DNA of 31,325 nt, taken from NCBI GenBank assembly GCA_023392635.1, contig JAEVYS010000038.1, forward strand, positions 1 through 31,325, given 5' to 3'. Position 1 is the first letter of the stretch, and each line of letters begins with the position of its first letter. The notes below the pieces were generated by a model that made no database searches, was not told the DNA's origin, and was given only the letters and a program-made list of their open reading frames with translations. Source of the stretch: Actinomycetes bacterium (GTDB taxonomy: Bacteria > Actinomycetota > Actinomycetes > Propionibacteriales > Propionibacteriaceae). Shown in pieces: positions 22,733 to 31,277 of this stretch. Position numbers and translations under genes: made by a program.

Positions 22733-25167
22733 TGCTGCGCCAGGCATGGTCGGAGGTCCGCTACCATCCGAGCCGTTTCGTCTCGACGATCCTCGCCGTC
22801 GCGATCAGCGTCGCCTTCCTCGCGGGGTCCGCGGTCTTCGTCGCCACCGAGGGGCGCGCCCAGGGACGCGCCCTGAACGTCTCCATCTCCGCAGCCGACC
22901 TGGTGGTGACCGCCCCGGAGGGCTCAGCCGCCCCGTCCGTCCGCGACACCCTCGCCCGCGTGCCGGGCGTCGTCGCGGTCGCACCGGTGCTCTCGCTCCA
23001 GGAGGTGGTGGCCACCGTGTCGGGCACCGACCTGCTGCAGTTGGTCAATGTTCCGGCCGAGCCCCTGCGGTGGGCGGACCTCACGGCGGGCCGCTGGCCC
23101 GTGGCGGCGGACGAGGTCGTCCTCAGCCGGGGAGCGGCCGCCTCCCTGGGCGTGTCGGCGGGCGGGACCCTGCGCCAGGAGTCCACGAACGCGACGCTCA
23201 CCGTGGTCGGCGTGACCGATGAACCGAGCACCGTCTTCGCGAAGACCGGCTACGGCTCCGACGCCGCGTTCGTCGCGGCCGGCCTCGATCCGGCCACGGC
23301 GGGCTCCCAGTGGACACTGAAGGTCTCGGGCACCGACCCGGCGGCCGTGCTGCCGGCCGTGCGGACGGCCCTGGCCGCCATCGACCCGAAACTGGGCGCC
23401 GACCTCGCGACCACCGTCCAGGACCAAGCGATCGCGAAAGTGGCGCGTGGGTTCGACGTGCTCACCAACGTGCTGTGGGCCTTCGCAGCCGTCGCGCTGG
23501 TGGTCGGCATGATCACGATCTCGAACACGTTCACGATCACGCTGGCGCAGCGCCGGCGGCAGACAGGCCTGCTGCGGGCCGTGGGTGCGTCCGGGGGACA
23601 GGTCCGCCGCCGCTTCCTCGCCGAGGCGCTCATCCTGGGCCTGGTGGGTTCCACGGTCGGCCTGGGCGCGGGGATCGGCATCTCCGCGATCGCCTCGACC
23701 TGGACCGGTTCGGTGTTCTGGGGGCTCGCGCTCCCCTCCGCGCAGCTGGCGGTCGCCTTCTGCCTCGGCGTCGTGGCCACTGTCGTCGCCGCCTGGGTGC
23801 CGATCGTGCGGGGGACGCGGGTGGCTCCGCTCGAGGCGCTTCAGCCGGTGCTCACCGGAGAACAGGCGCGTCGCGCGTCGGTGGCACGCGCGGTGGCCTG
23901 CGGGCTCCTCCTGCTCGGAGGCGCCGGCCTGGCCACGCTCGCCGTGGTGCCGGCGACCGCGTTCGGCTTCCTCATCGCCGTCGCTGCCGGAATGCTCATC
24001 TCGCTCGGGGTGCTCTTCGGTGGCCCGCTGTTCGTGCCGGGCCTCCTGCGGGTCTTCGGACGGCTCGTCCGCTGGACCGGCACGACGCCGCGACTGGCCG
24101 CCGACAACGCCGAACGTAATCCGCGCCGGGCGACAGCGACGGCGACGGCGCTCATGCTCGCCATCGGGCTGGTGGTGACGCTCCAGGTGGCGGCCGCGAG
24201 CATCCGGGAGACCACCTTGAACCAGATCCTGGAACGGTTCCCGGTGGACGTGGCGGTGGCCTGGCCCGACGCGGACGGGAATCCGGCGCCGGTGCCTGCC
24301 GATGTGCGGGACCGCCTGACGGCCACCCGCGGGGTCACGGCCTGGACCTCGCTCGACGCCGGGCGGGCGGCTGTGGGTGAGGACGAGGTCACCCTGCTCG
24401 GCTGGCAGCCCGGCGTGATCCGCGCCACGGGTCAGCTGCGCGCCGTGGCCGACGACGAGGTGCTGGTCGCCCCGGACGTCGCCCGCCATCTCGGGGCGCG
24501 CGTGGCGGTGAAGGGCGCCAAGGGCGGGCAGTCGCTGGCCGTCGTGCCCTCGCACCTCGCCGGCTACGGCCAGGCGATGGTGTCGGAGGCCACCTTGCAG
24601 CGGCTCTCGGCCGTCACCCGGGACGCAACGGTGTGGCTGTCGGTGAGGGATCGCTCGCAGGCGGTCGGCGTGATCGCCGCCGTCACCGCAGAGGTGGGCG
24701 CGACCGGCCAGGTGTCGGGCGGGTTGCAGATGGCCGCGTCCTACCAGCAACTCGTCGGGGTCCTGCTCACCATCACCACGGCGTTGCTGGCGGTGGCCGT
24801 CGTGATCGCCCTGATCGGGGTCAGCAACACGCTCGGGTTGTCGGTGCTGGAGCGGACGCGCGAGTCGGCGCTGCTGCGCGCGCTCGGCCTCCAGGCACGG
24901 TCGCTGCGCTGGATGCTGACGGTGGAGGCCCTTCTGGTGACGCTCGTGGGCGTGGTGGTCGGGGTGGCCGCCGGGGCGTTCTTCGGCTGGCTCGCGGTGG
25001 CGTCGCTGTCGCGCTCGGCCGGATTCGGCACCCCGGTGTTCACGGTGGCCCTGCCGCAGACCGTCGGCATGGTGCTGGTCGCCGTGGCCGCTGCAGCGCT
25101 CGCCTCCGTCCTGCCGGGGCGGCGGGCGGCGAAGGCCGCTCCCACCGAGGCGCTCGCGGACATCTGA
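22732..25167 (+). CDS. Double-FtsX-domain ABC permease
   Basis: The 811-residue protein has an N-terminal helix (about 17-37) and an extracellular MacB-PCD-like domain. A first FtsX block follows (about 244-365, NTFTITLAQRRRQTGLLRAVGAS), then two more helices (about 385-435) and a second extracellular domain. A second FtsX block (about 679-811, GVSNTLGLSVLERTRESALLRALGLQ) ends the protein. Such long permeases occur with one MacB-type ATPase in Gram-positive bacteria. They are linked to lipoprotein or antimicrobial peptide handling, but the substrate here is unknown. The ATG overlaps the stop of the ATPase gene. Confidence 0.92.
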   Translation: MLRQAWSEVRYHPSRFVSTILAVAISVAFLAGSAVFVATEGRAQGRALNVSISAADLVVTAPEGSAAPSVRDTLARVPGVVAVAPVLSLQEVVATVSGTDLLQLVNVPAEPLRWADLTAGRWPVAADEVVLSRGAAASLGVSAGGTLRQESTNATLTVVGVTDEPSTVFAKTGYGSDAAFVAAGLDPATAGSQWTLKVSGTDPAAVLPAVRTALAAIDPKLGADLATTVQDQAIAKVARGFDVLTNVLWAFAAVALVVGMITISNTFTITLAQRRRQTGLLRAVGASGGQVRRRFLAEALILGLVGSTVGLGAGIGISAIASTWTGSVFWGLALPSAQLAVAFCLGVVATVVAAWVPIVRGTRVAPLEALQPVLTGEQARRASVARAVACGLLLLGGAGLATLAVVPATAFGFLIAVAAGMLISLGVLFGGPLFVPGLLRVFGRLVRWTGTTPRLAADNAERNPRRATATATALMLAIGLVVTLQVAAASIRETTLNQILERFPVDVAVAWPDADGNPAPVPADVRDRLTATRGVTAWTSLDAGRAAVGEDEVTLLGWQPGVIRATGQLRAVADDEVLVAPDVARHLGARVAVKGAKGGQSLAVVPSHLAGYGQAMVSEATLQRLSAVTRDATVWLSVRDRSQAVGVIAAVTAEVGATGQVSGGLQMAASYQQLVGVLLTITTALLAVAVVIALIGVSNTLGLSVLERTRESALLRALGLQARSLRWMLTVEALLVTLVGVVVGVAAGAFFGWLAVASLSRSAGFGTPVFTVALPQTVGMVLVAVAAAALASVLPGRRAAKAAPTEALADI

Positions 25168-25201
25168 CGCCGGCGCCCGCTCCGGGTGGAGGCATCCGAC
25201 C

Positions 25202-25207
25202 TAGGAT
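25202..25207 (+). promoter_or_regulatory. -10 hexamer TAGGAT, leaderless spacing
   Basis: TAGGAT, six bases, then the ATG at 25214 of the GNAT gene. Confidence 0.55.
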
Positions 25208-25213
25208 GCCGCC

Positions 25214-25843
25214 ATGGTGCAGCTTCCGGACGGCAGGCCGCTGGCGGGGCGGTTCGTCCGCCTCGACCCCGTGGTGGAGGACGACCTGCCGGCGCTGGCT
25301 GACATCCTCTCCGACCCGGTGGTGTACGAGTCCGGTTTCGTGATGTGGCAGCGCCCCGGAAGCCGGGCGGACGCGCTCGCGCTGGCGCGCCGGCACTACC
25401 TGGGCACCCCGCCGTTCGACGGCAAGGGGGCGGGGCGGGTGGCCTACGCCGTCCGTCTGGCCTCAGCCTCGGAGGCGGGGGAAGCCGGCACCCTCGTCGG
25501 CACCTCCTCCCTCGGTGAGGCGGTCGCGGCCCATGAGCGGCTCCACCTGGGCTGGACGCTCTACTCCCCCCGGGTGTGGGGCAGCAGGGTGAACCCCGAG
25601 ACCAAGTTCCTCTTGCTGCGGCACTGCTTCGACGACCTGGGGTTCGGTCGCGTCAAGATCCAGACCGACGCGTTGAATGTCCGGTCCGCCGCGGCCATCG
25701 ACCGGCTCGGCGCCGTCCGCGAGGGGGTCCTGCGCAGGCACAGCCGGCGGGAGGACGGCAGCTTCCGCGACACGGTCGTGTTCAGCGTGGTCGCCGACGA
25801 CTGGCCGAGGGTCAGGGAGGGCCTGCTGGCCCGGCTGGCCTGA
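25214..25843 (+). CDS. GNAT-family N-acetyltransferase, RimJ/RimL-like
   Basis: The 209-residue protein has the GNAT layout: an N-terminal MVQLPDGRPLAGRFVRLDPV opening, VGTSSLGE, the HLGWTLYSPRVWGSRVNPETK acetyl-CoA-binding region and the LNVRSAAAIDRLGAVREGVLRRH motif. Substrate unknown. It closely resembles the RimJ-like layout used by proteins that modify small molecules or ribosomal proteins. The gene converges with a kinase-fold gene, leaving only 17 bases between the stop codons, and no terminator can be seen in so short a space. Confidence 0.88.
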   Translation: MVQLPDGRPLAGRFVRLDPVVEDDLPALADILSDPVVYESGFVMWQRPGSRADALALARRHYLGTPPFDGKGAGRVAYAVRLASASEAGEAGTLVGTSSLGEAVAAHERLHLGWTLYSPRVWGSRVNPETKFLLLRHCFDDLGFGRVKIQTDALNVRSAAAIDRLGAVREGVLRRHSRREDGSFRDTVVFSVVADDWPRVREGLLARLA

Positions 25844-25860
25844 ACGGCCTTCCCCCGGGG

Positions 25861-26772
25861 TCAGTGGGCCGGGCCCGTCCGCAGGCGGGCGCAGGCGGAC
25901 AGCAGCTCCGCTGCCGCCGCGTCGCTGTGGGGCGTTCGCAGCGCCTGGACGGCTGCCACCACCATCGCGGCGCGCGCGGGCAGCTCCAGCGCGGGCCACG
26001 GATCGCCGTCCGGGGCGACAGCGGGTCCGCCCGCCTCGCGGTAGGCGTTCAGGAAGGTCGTCCAGGCGTCCTCGTCGAGCAGGCCGGCAGCCCAGAAGCC
26101 GGCGGGACGGGCCAGGTCCCAGGCGGGGTCTCCGACGCCGAAGTCGTCGACGTCGAGGAGCTTCCAGCTTCGACGCAGGGGGGTGTGGCCGAGCTGGCCG
26201 AGGTGGAAGTCCCCGTGGGCGAGGGTGGCGCGCGGGGGGTGTTCGAGCTGATCGGCGAGGTCCGCAGCCAGGTCCGCGAGCCACGAGAGGTCGTCGTGCC
26301 CATTCCCGCGCAGGTGGGCGATCGCGCGTGCCAGCCGCGAGTGGCCGCCGAGGCGGGGCAGGTCGTCGGGGACGGGCATGCGGTGAAGGCGGGCGAGCAG
26401 CCCGCCCACGTCCGACCAGGGCGGGCTCTCGATGGTCGACAGCACCGTCACCCGTGGCCAGACGGTGGCGAGGCGGTCGCCGGGCGCAGGGACCGGCGCA
26501 GGGCGCAGCGGCTGGATCCAGAGCCGGTCCATGTCTGGTGCCCCGATGCCGTGCAGGCGCAGGGTGAGGCGGCCCCGGTCGGTGCCCGCGCCGTGCAGCT
26601 TCACGATCACCCCCGCGCAGATGAACACCTGCGAGTGCTCCGGCGCGACCGGACGGGTCGGCAGGCCGCGCGTGACCAGGGGGACGACCGGGGTGTGCGG
26701 GCCGACGCGGGGGTCCTGGGTGGCGGCGACGCCGCGGATCCAGTCGTCGAGTTCGGGGGTGTGCGTCGGCAT
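25861..26772 (-). CDS. APH-fold kinase-like protein (HGDFHLGQ variant)
   Basis: The 303-residue protein carries a kinase-like catalytic loop AHGDFHLGQLG (Asp188) and a metal-binding segment LLDVDDFGVGDPAWDLARP (Asp207/Asp209). The usual asparagine of the loop is a glutamine (Gln193), as in maltokinase-like members of the fold. The N lobe is divergent: VIVKLHG (Lys58) may be the ATP lysine. The substrate is unknown; it need not be an aminoglycoside. The ATG at 26772 is chosen since the protein-like composition begins there; a longer frame starts at 26835. GGAGGACG occurs upstream but 11 or more bases away. Confidence 0.78.
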   Translation of the reverse strand: MPTHTPELDDWIRGVAATQDPRVGPHTPVVPLVTRGLPTRPVAPEHSQVFICAGVIVKLHGAGTDRGRLTLRLHGIGAPDMDRLWIQPLRPAPVPAPGDRLATVWPRVTVLSTIESPPWSDVGGLLARLHRMPVPDDLPRLGGHSRLARAIAHLRGNGHDDLSWLADLAADLADQLEHPPRATLAHGDFHLGQLGHTPLRRSWKLLDVDDFGVGDPAWDLARPAGFWAAGLLDEDAWTTFLNAYREAGGPAVAPDGDPWPALELPARAAMVVAAVQALRTPHSDAAAAELLSACARLRTGPAH

Positions 26773-26853
26773 GAGCTGTCGGCGTCCTCCGTCCTCGTTG
26801 CCCGGCTCGCCGAGCTTACCGGCCGGTGCGGCCACGACGGCGCCGGGACGGGC

Positions 26854-27345
26854 TCACCCCATGGTCTTCTGGCCGTCGATGGTCTCGCGGATGATGTCGG
26901 CGTGGCCGGCGTGCTGCGCGGTCTCGGCGAGGATGTGCAGGAGGACGCGCCGGGCCGTCCAGCGGGCACCGGGTTCGAACCACGGCGCCTCGGGCAGCGG
27001 CGTCTCGGCTGCCAGGTCGGGCAGTGCCCGCACCGCAGCCTCGGTCTCGGCCGCGCAGCGCGCGTAGTCGTCCAGGAGGTCGGAGAGGGTCTCGTCCGCC
27101 CCCATGTGGTGGCCGGCCCACCAGTCGCCGCTGGCGGCCGCCATGTCGCCGCCCGTCAGAAACGCCACCCACCCGCGTTCGGTGGCCGTGACGTGCTTGA
27201 TCAGGCCGCCGATGTGCAGTTCGCTCACGGTCGGCGTGCGCCGGGCCTCGTCGTCGGTCAGTCGCAGCGTGGTGAAGGTGAGGAAGCCGCGGTGCCGCTC
27301 GAGCGCGGCGAGCAGGTCGGACTTCTCGAGATCCTGTTCCGTCAT
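26854..27345 (-). CDS. DinB-like / DUF664-type four-helix protein
   Basis: The 163-residue protein resembles the DinB-like superfamily used by mycothiol-dependent enzymes of actinobacteria. Three histidine positions expected to bind a metal are visible: one in IKHVTATE and two in HILAETAQHAGHADIIRE. WFEPGARWTARRVLLHILAE is the typical penultimate helix. Thiol-transfer or metal-dependent detoxification is plausible, but no substrate is known. The ATG at 27345 has the -10 TAGCGT six bases upstream. It is transcribed in the same direction as the MFS gene upstream but has its own promoter signal. Confidence 0.82.
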   Translation of the reverse strand: MTEQDLEKSDLLAALERHRGFLTFTTLRLTDDEARRTPTVSELHIGGLIKHVTATERGWVAFLTGGDMAAASGDWWAGHHMGADETLSDLLDDYARCAAETEAAVRALPDLAAETPLPEAPWFEPGARWTARRVLLHILAETAQHAGHADIIRETIDGQKTMG

Positions 27346-27351
27346 GGAACC

Positions 27352-27357
27352 ACGCTA
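27352..27357 (-). promoter_or_regulatory. -10 hexamer TAGCGT, leaderless spacing (DinB-like gene)
   Basis: TAGCGT on the minus strand, six bases, then the ATG at 27345. Confidence 0.55.
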
Positions 27358-27373
27358 GGCCGCGCCTCCGACA

Positions 27374-27406
27374 GCCGGACCGGGAGGAGCACCCCCGCGG
27401 TCCGGC
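27374..27406 (-). terminator. Hairpin after the MFS gene
   Basis: Nine-base arms (27374-27382 and 27398-27406; GCCGGACCG and its complement) flank a 15-base loop, seven bases beyond the MFS stop codon on the minus strand. There is no clear T tract, so this is a possible terminator only. Confidence 0.4.
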
Positions 27407-27412
27407 GCCGGG

Positions 27413-28663
27413 TCAGGCGGCCTCGGCGACCTCGAGGGGCTCGACGGCTCGTGCCCGCAGTCGCCGCACCTCCGGGAAGCAGAGCGCGAACAGTGTGGTC
27501 GCGATGCTCACCACACCGGTGCCGACCAACGCCTGGTGGGGGCCGAACACCGACGCCGCCGGCCCGGCCAGCAGCAGGCCGATCGGGCCGAGCATCAGCG
27601 AGCCGAGCGCGTCGTAGGAAGCCACCCGCGACAGCGACTCGGCGGGAACCTCATGCTGCATCGTGGTCATCCACAGGACGCCGAACAGGTCGAAGCCGAC
27701 GCCCATGAAGAACATCGACACCATCACGACCCACAACGGGGCGCTGGCGCCGAGCAGCACCTGGGGGGCTGCGGCCGTGAACGTGAGCAGGGTCGCCACC
27801 AGGATCGGGCGCCGCGGTCGCCAGACCATCGCGATGCCGACGCCGACGATCGCGCCCACCGCCTCGCTGGCGAGCACAGCCGTCCAGCCGCCCGGGCCGC
27901 CGAGTTCCGCGTTGGCGACCACCGGACCCAGCACGCCCTGGGACGCCTGGAGCACCATCAGCAGCACCGCCCACTGCAGCACGCACACGAACAGCCACTG
28001 CCGGCTGCGGAACTCGCTCCACCCCTCGCGCAGCTGGCGCAGCGGGCTGTCCTCGGGCTGGGCCAGTGAGCCGCCGCGCGGGAGGAAGCCGGACAGCGTC
28101 GCGGCAACCAGGTACAGACTGCCGCCGACCACCATCGCCCAGCCGCCGCCGAGCCAGACCACGACCGCGCCACTGGCGACCAGCCCGGCGAACCGGGCGG
28201 CGCTGGCGCCCATCGACAGCCAGGCGTTGCCCTGCTGCAGCAGGTGCCCCGGGACCAGGTCGGGGATGATCCCGCTGAGCGCGGGGTAGACCGCTGCGCC
28301 CGCCATGCCGGCGAAGGCCGCGGCCAGGCACAGCAGCCACAGCGGCGTGAAGCCGGTCAGCAGCATCGCGCCGATGCCGGCCCAGGCTGCCGCGGCGATC
28401 AACTGACCCCACCGCAGCACGAGCGCGCGCGGGTACCGGTCGGCGATCACGCCGCCGACCAGCATGAACAGCACCAGCGGGATGGTCTGGGAGGCGAGGA
28501 CGACCGACAGCGTGCTCGCGTCCGCACCCGGCAGGCCGAGGATGCCGAACGCGAGGGCGACGGGTGCGAAGGCCATACCGAGCATCGAGATCGTCCGGGC
28601 AGCCAGAAGCACCACGAAGGGTCGGTTCGCGATCAGTTCGCGGGTCTGGCTGGAGGCGGGCAT
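27413..28663 (-). CDS. MFS transporter (MFS_3, enterobactin-exporter-like)
   Basis: The 416-residue membrane protein has about 12 helices and the MFS inter-helix motif GGVIADRYPRALVL (about 69-82), equivalent to the G-x3-D-R-x-G-R signature. The first helix begins near FVVLLAARTISMLGMAF. It closely resembles the MFS_3 group of exporters. Substrate unknown. The ATG at 28663 faces the LsrG-like gene with a 144-base intergenic stretch between; AGGA precedes the ATG. The C terminus is short and acidic. Confidence 0.87.
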   Translation of the reverse strand: MPASSQTRELIANRPFVVLLAARTISMLGMAFAPVALAFGILGLPGADASTLSVVLASQTIPLVLFMLVGGVIADRYPRALVLRWGQLIAAAAWAGIGAMLLTGFTPLWLLCLAAAFAGMAGAAVYPALSGIIPDLVPGHLLQQGNAWLSMGASAARFAGLVASGAVVVWLGGGWAMVVGGSLYLVAATLSGFLPRGGSLAQPEDSPLRQLREGWSEFRSRQWLFVCVLQWAVLLMVLQASQGVLGPVVANAELGGPGGWTAVLASEAVGAIVGVGIAMVWRPRRPILVATLLTFTAAAPQVLLGASAPLWVVMVSMFFMGVGFDLFGVLWMTTMQHEVPAESLSRVASYDALGSLMLGPIGLLLAGPAASVFGPHQALVGTGVVSIATTLFALCFPEVRRLRARAVEPLEVAEAA

Positions 28664-28807
28664 GACAGGTCCTGGGTTCGAAGTGGGCAGCCTTCGATCA
28701 TCCCACTGCGCGCGCCGTCCGGCAAATCGGCGGCCCTGCGGACTCCTGGTCGGCTCGGGCGACTGCTACCGGTGCGCCACAAGCCGGCGAGAGGCAGGAT
28801 GGGGACC
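28664..28807. other. Divergent intergenic stretch, MFS and LsrG-like genes
   Basis: I see no gene, repeat or strong hairpin here. CAGGAT (28795-28800), seven bases before the ATG at 28808, is a near-consensus leaderless -10 for the LsrG-like gene. Confidence 0.35.
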
Positions 28808-29104
28808 ATGCTGATCGTGCACGTGTCCGTCCACGTCCTGCCCGATGCCGTGGACGCGTTCATCGAGGCCACCAGGGCGAACGCCGCGGCCTCCGTCCAG
28901 GAGTCGGGCATCGCCCGGTTCGATGTGGTGCAGTCGCTGGAGGACCCGACCCGGTTCGTCCTGGTCGAGGCCTACCGCACCGAGGCCGCCGCCGCCGCCC
29001 ACAAGGAGACCGAGCACTACGCCACCTGGCGCGCCGCGGTCGCCGACCACATGGCGGAGCCGCGGAGCTCGGTGCGCTACCGGGACATCGCCTATCCCGA
29101 CTGA
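28808..29104 (+). CDS. ABM-domain protein, LsrG-like
   Basis: The 98-residue ferredoxin-fold protein aligns with the LsrG / putative quinol monooxygenase family: LIVHVSVHVLPDAVDAFIEATRANAAASVQESG, ARFDVVQSLEDPTRFVLVEAYRT, then AHKETEHYATWR and MAEPRSSVRY. LsrG converts phosphorylated autoinducer-2 in enteric bacteria, but most family members are cofactor-free monooxygenases of unknown substrate. No lsr genes are seen here. The ATG at 28799 would add three residues (MGT); 28808 is preferred because of the CAGGAT spacing. Confidence 0.85.
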   Translation: MLIVHVSVHVLPDAVDAFIEATRANAAASVQESGIARFDVVQSLEDPTRFVLVEAYRTEAAAAAHKETEHYATWRAAVADHMAEPRSSVRYRDIAYPD

Positions 29105-29110
29105 CGGCCC

Positions 29111-29120
29111 TGCCTGGCAC
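29111..29120. repeat. TGCCTGGCAC palindrome, copy B
   Basis: The same ten-base core as at 8945-8954, beginning six bases after a stop codon. Here it is not accompanied by the GGGGACGGTTCC inverted repeat. Confidence 0.35.
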
Positions 29121-29183
29121 CGCCGACCACATCATGAAATAGTCAAGCCCGGAGTTGCGTAATACCCCGGCGGCCTTGGATAG

Positions 29184-29202
29184 TTAGGTGAGGCTCACCT
29201 AA
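29184..29202. promoter_or_regulatory. DtxR/IdeR-type iron box upstream of efeU
   Basis: TTAGGTGAGGCTCACCTAA is a perfect 19-base palindrome around a central G and extends two more pairs on each side (29182-29204). It matches the DtxR/IdeR consensus TTAGGTTAGSCTAACCTAA, with GTGAG/CTCAC replacing GTTAG/CTAAC. It sits 18 bases before the start codon, so iron-loaded repressor would block the promoter or the RNA polymerase exit. Confidence 0.9.
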
Positions 29203-29220
29203 CTTGTCGAGGAGGCGGAC

Positions 29221-30081
29221 GTGCTGGGCAACTTTCTGATCGGCCTGCGCGAGGGGCTCGAGGCCACCCTGGTGGTCAGCATCCTGATCGCCTACCTCGT
29301 GAAGACCGATCGCCGCCACCTCCTGCCGAAGGTCTGGCTCGGCGTCGGCGCCGCCGTGCTCGTCTCGTTCGGCTTCGGCGCGGTGCTCACCTTCGGCCCC
29401 AAGGGGCTCAGCTTCGCCGCCCAGGAGGCCATCGGGGGCGGCCTGTCCATCCTCGCCGTCGCCCTGGTGACCTGGATGATCTTCTGGATGGCCGGTGCCG
29501 CCCGGACCGTGGCCGGCGACCTCCGCCGCAGGGTCGACGCCAGCGTGGCGAACGCGTGGTCGCTGCCCCTGATCGCGGCCCTCGCCGTGGGCCGGGAGGG
29601 TCTTGAGACCGCCCTGTTCGTGTGGGCCGCCTCCCAGGCCGCGGCCGCCGACGGCGGGTCGACGTCCGGGCCGCTGCTGGGTGCGCTGCTCGGCCTGCTG
29701 GTCGCCGTGGGACTCGGGTACGCGCTGTACGCCGGCGCGGTGCGGATCAACCTCGGCACGTTCTTCGCCACGACCGGCGTCTTCCTGATCCTGGTCGCAG
29801 CCGGCGTGCTCTCCTACGGCGTGCACGACCTCCAGGAGGCCGGCATCCTGCCCGGCCTGAGCAGCCTCGCCTACGACGTCTCGGCGGTCATCCCGCCCGC
29901 AAGCGTGCCCGGCACCCTCCTGAAGGGCGTCTTCAACTTCTCCCCCGCGGCGACCGTACTGGAAGCGGTCGTCTGGGTCCTCTATGTCGGCGTCGTCGGC
30001 ACCCTCTTCGTCCGCAAGGTCCGGCGCAAGGGTCCGGCTGTCGTGAAGCCCGCGGCCGAGTCCGTCGCCGTGTCCGCCTGA
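29221..30081 (+). CDS. efeU: Ferrous iron permease EfeU (FTR1 family)
   Basis: The 286-residue membrane protein has the two REGLE motifs of the FTR1 iron permease family: REGLE at 10-14 (first helix) and GREGLET at 124-130 (fourth helix), whose glutamates bind iron. About seven helices are expected. It works with EfeO and EfeB to take up ferrous or ferric iron. The GTG start has a good ribosome binding site (GAGGAGG at 29209-29215). The gene is first in the operon and lies just behind the iron box, so it is predicted to be repressed when iron is plentiful. Confidence 0.95.
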   Translation: MLGNFLIGLREGLEATLVVSILIAYLVKTDRRHLLPKVWLGVGAAVLVSFGFGAVLTFGPKGLSFAAQEAIGGGLSILAVALVTWMIFWMAGAARTVAGDLRRRVDASVANAWSLPLIAALAVGREGLETALFVWAASQAAAADGGSTSGPLLGALLGLLVAVGLGYALYAGAVRINLGTFFATTGVFLILVAAGVLSYGVHDLQEAGILPGLSSLAYDVSAVIPPASVPGTLLKGVFNFSPAATVLEAVVWVLYVGVVGTLFVRKVRRKGPAVVKPAAESVAVSA

Positions 30082-30110
30082 GCGGCTGACCGAAGATCCC
30101 GAAAGGCACC

Positions 30111-31277
30111 ATGAAGAATCGTGTTCCCGCCCTGCTGGTCGCTGCCCTGCTGCTGGCGGGGTGCACCGACAACGCTCCGGCGAGCCAGGGTTCGGGGGCT
30201 GCGCCCGACGCGCGCAAGGTCACCGTGGAGTCCAGCGACAGCGCGTGCATCCTCAGTGCGTCCACCGCCTTGTCGGGGACGCTGACCTTCTCGGTGACCA
30301 ACACCGGCACGCAGGTGACCGAGTTCTACCTGCTGGGCGAGGACGGGCTCCGCATCGTCGCGGAGGTCGAGAACATCGGGCCCGGCATCACGAGGGACCT
30401 CGTGCTGACCGCGCCGCCGGGGAGCTACTTCTCCACCTGCAAGCCGGGCATGGCCGGGAACGGCATCCGTGCCGCCTTCACGGTCACCGACTCGGGCCAG
30501 GATGTCGGCCCGACGGGCGACGACGGGGCTCTCGTCGAGGCCGCGAGTGCGGCGTACGGCGCGTACGTCGACGACCAGATCGACCAGTTGCTCGCGGGCA
30601 CGAAGCAGTTCGTCGCCGCCTACATCGATGGGAACGACGACCGGGCGCGGGAACTCTACGCGCCGACCCGCGTCAACTGGGAGCGGATCGAGCCGGTCGC
30701 CGAGTCGTTCGGTGACCTCGACCCGAAGATGGACGCCCGCGAGGCCGACCTCGAGGCGGGCCAGAGGTGGACCGGCTGGCACCGGATCGAGAAGGACCTG
30801 TGGCCGGCGCGGGCGAAAGGCTACCGGCCCCTGACCCCGTCGGAGCGCAAGACCTACGGCGAGGACCTGCTGGCCAACACCGAGGTGCTGCACGAGCGGG
30901 CCGAGGAGCTCACCTTCACCGTCGACGCGATCGCGAACGGGGCCAAGGGCCTGCTCGACGAGGTCGCGACCGGCAAGGTCACCGGCGAGGAGGAGTACTG
31001 GTCGCGCACGGACCTGTGGGACTTCCAGGCGAACGTGGACGGCGCGCGCGTCGCGTGGGAGGGCGTCCGCGACCTGCTCAAGCGCAAGGACCCCCAGCTG
31101 GACGGCGAGGTCGAGACCCGGTTCGCCGAGCTCCAGAAGCTGCTGGACGCGACGAAGTCCGGCGACGGGTTCGTCCCGTACGACACGCTCACCAAGGCGC
31201 AGGTCAAGGGCCTGTCGGACGCGGTGAACGCCCTGTCCGAGCCGCTGTCGAAGCTCGCCGGAGCCGTCCTCTCGTGA
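30111..31277 (+). CDS. efeO: EfeO iron-uptake lipoprotein
   Basis: The 388-residue protein has a lipoprotein signal (MKNR then hydrophobic core and lipobox LLAGC, Cys18), so it is anchored on the outer face of the membrane. Residues about 36-130 form a cupredoxin-like domain (Cys46, Cys110, Met114 as candidate metal ligands, YFSTCKPGM). From about 140 comes the M75/imelysin-like helical domain with the HxxE motif GWHRIEKDLW (His224, Glu227). EfeO is thought to bind periplasmic or extracellular iron for EfeU. The ATG follows GAAAGG. Its stop overlaps the efeB start by four bases. Confidence 0.95.
   Translation: MKNRVPALLVAALLLAGCTDNAPASQGSGAAPDARKVTVESSDSACILSASTALSGTLTFSVTNTGTQVTEFYLLGEDGLRIVAEVENIGPGITRDLVLTAPPGSYFSTCKPGMAGNGIRAAFTVTDSGQDVGPTGDDGALVEAASAAYGAYVDDQIDQLLAGTKQFVAAYIDGNDDRARELYAPTRVNWERIEPVAESFGDLDPKMDAREADLEAGQRWTGWHRIEKDLWPARAKGYRPLTPSERKTYGEDLLANTEVLHERAEELTFTVDAIANGAKGLLDEVATGKVTGEEEYWSRTDLWDFQANVDGARVAWEGVRDLLKRKDPQLDGEVETRFAELQKLLDATKSGDGFVPYDTLTKAQVKGLSDAVNALSEPLSKLAGAVLS

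Noticed and set aside
25576..27708. Plus-strand open frame of 710 codons opposite the kinase-fold and DinB-like genes
   Set aside because: Low-complexity Arg/Gly/Val translation without motifs; the minus-strand genes have recognisable folds and promoter signals.
29105..29180. Possible tRNA or small RNA in the stretch before the iron box
   Set aside because: I see no cloverleaf-compatible arms or stable structure apart from the ten-base palindrome at 29111.
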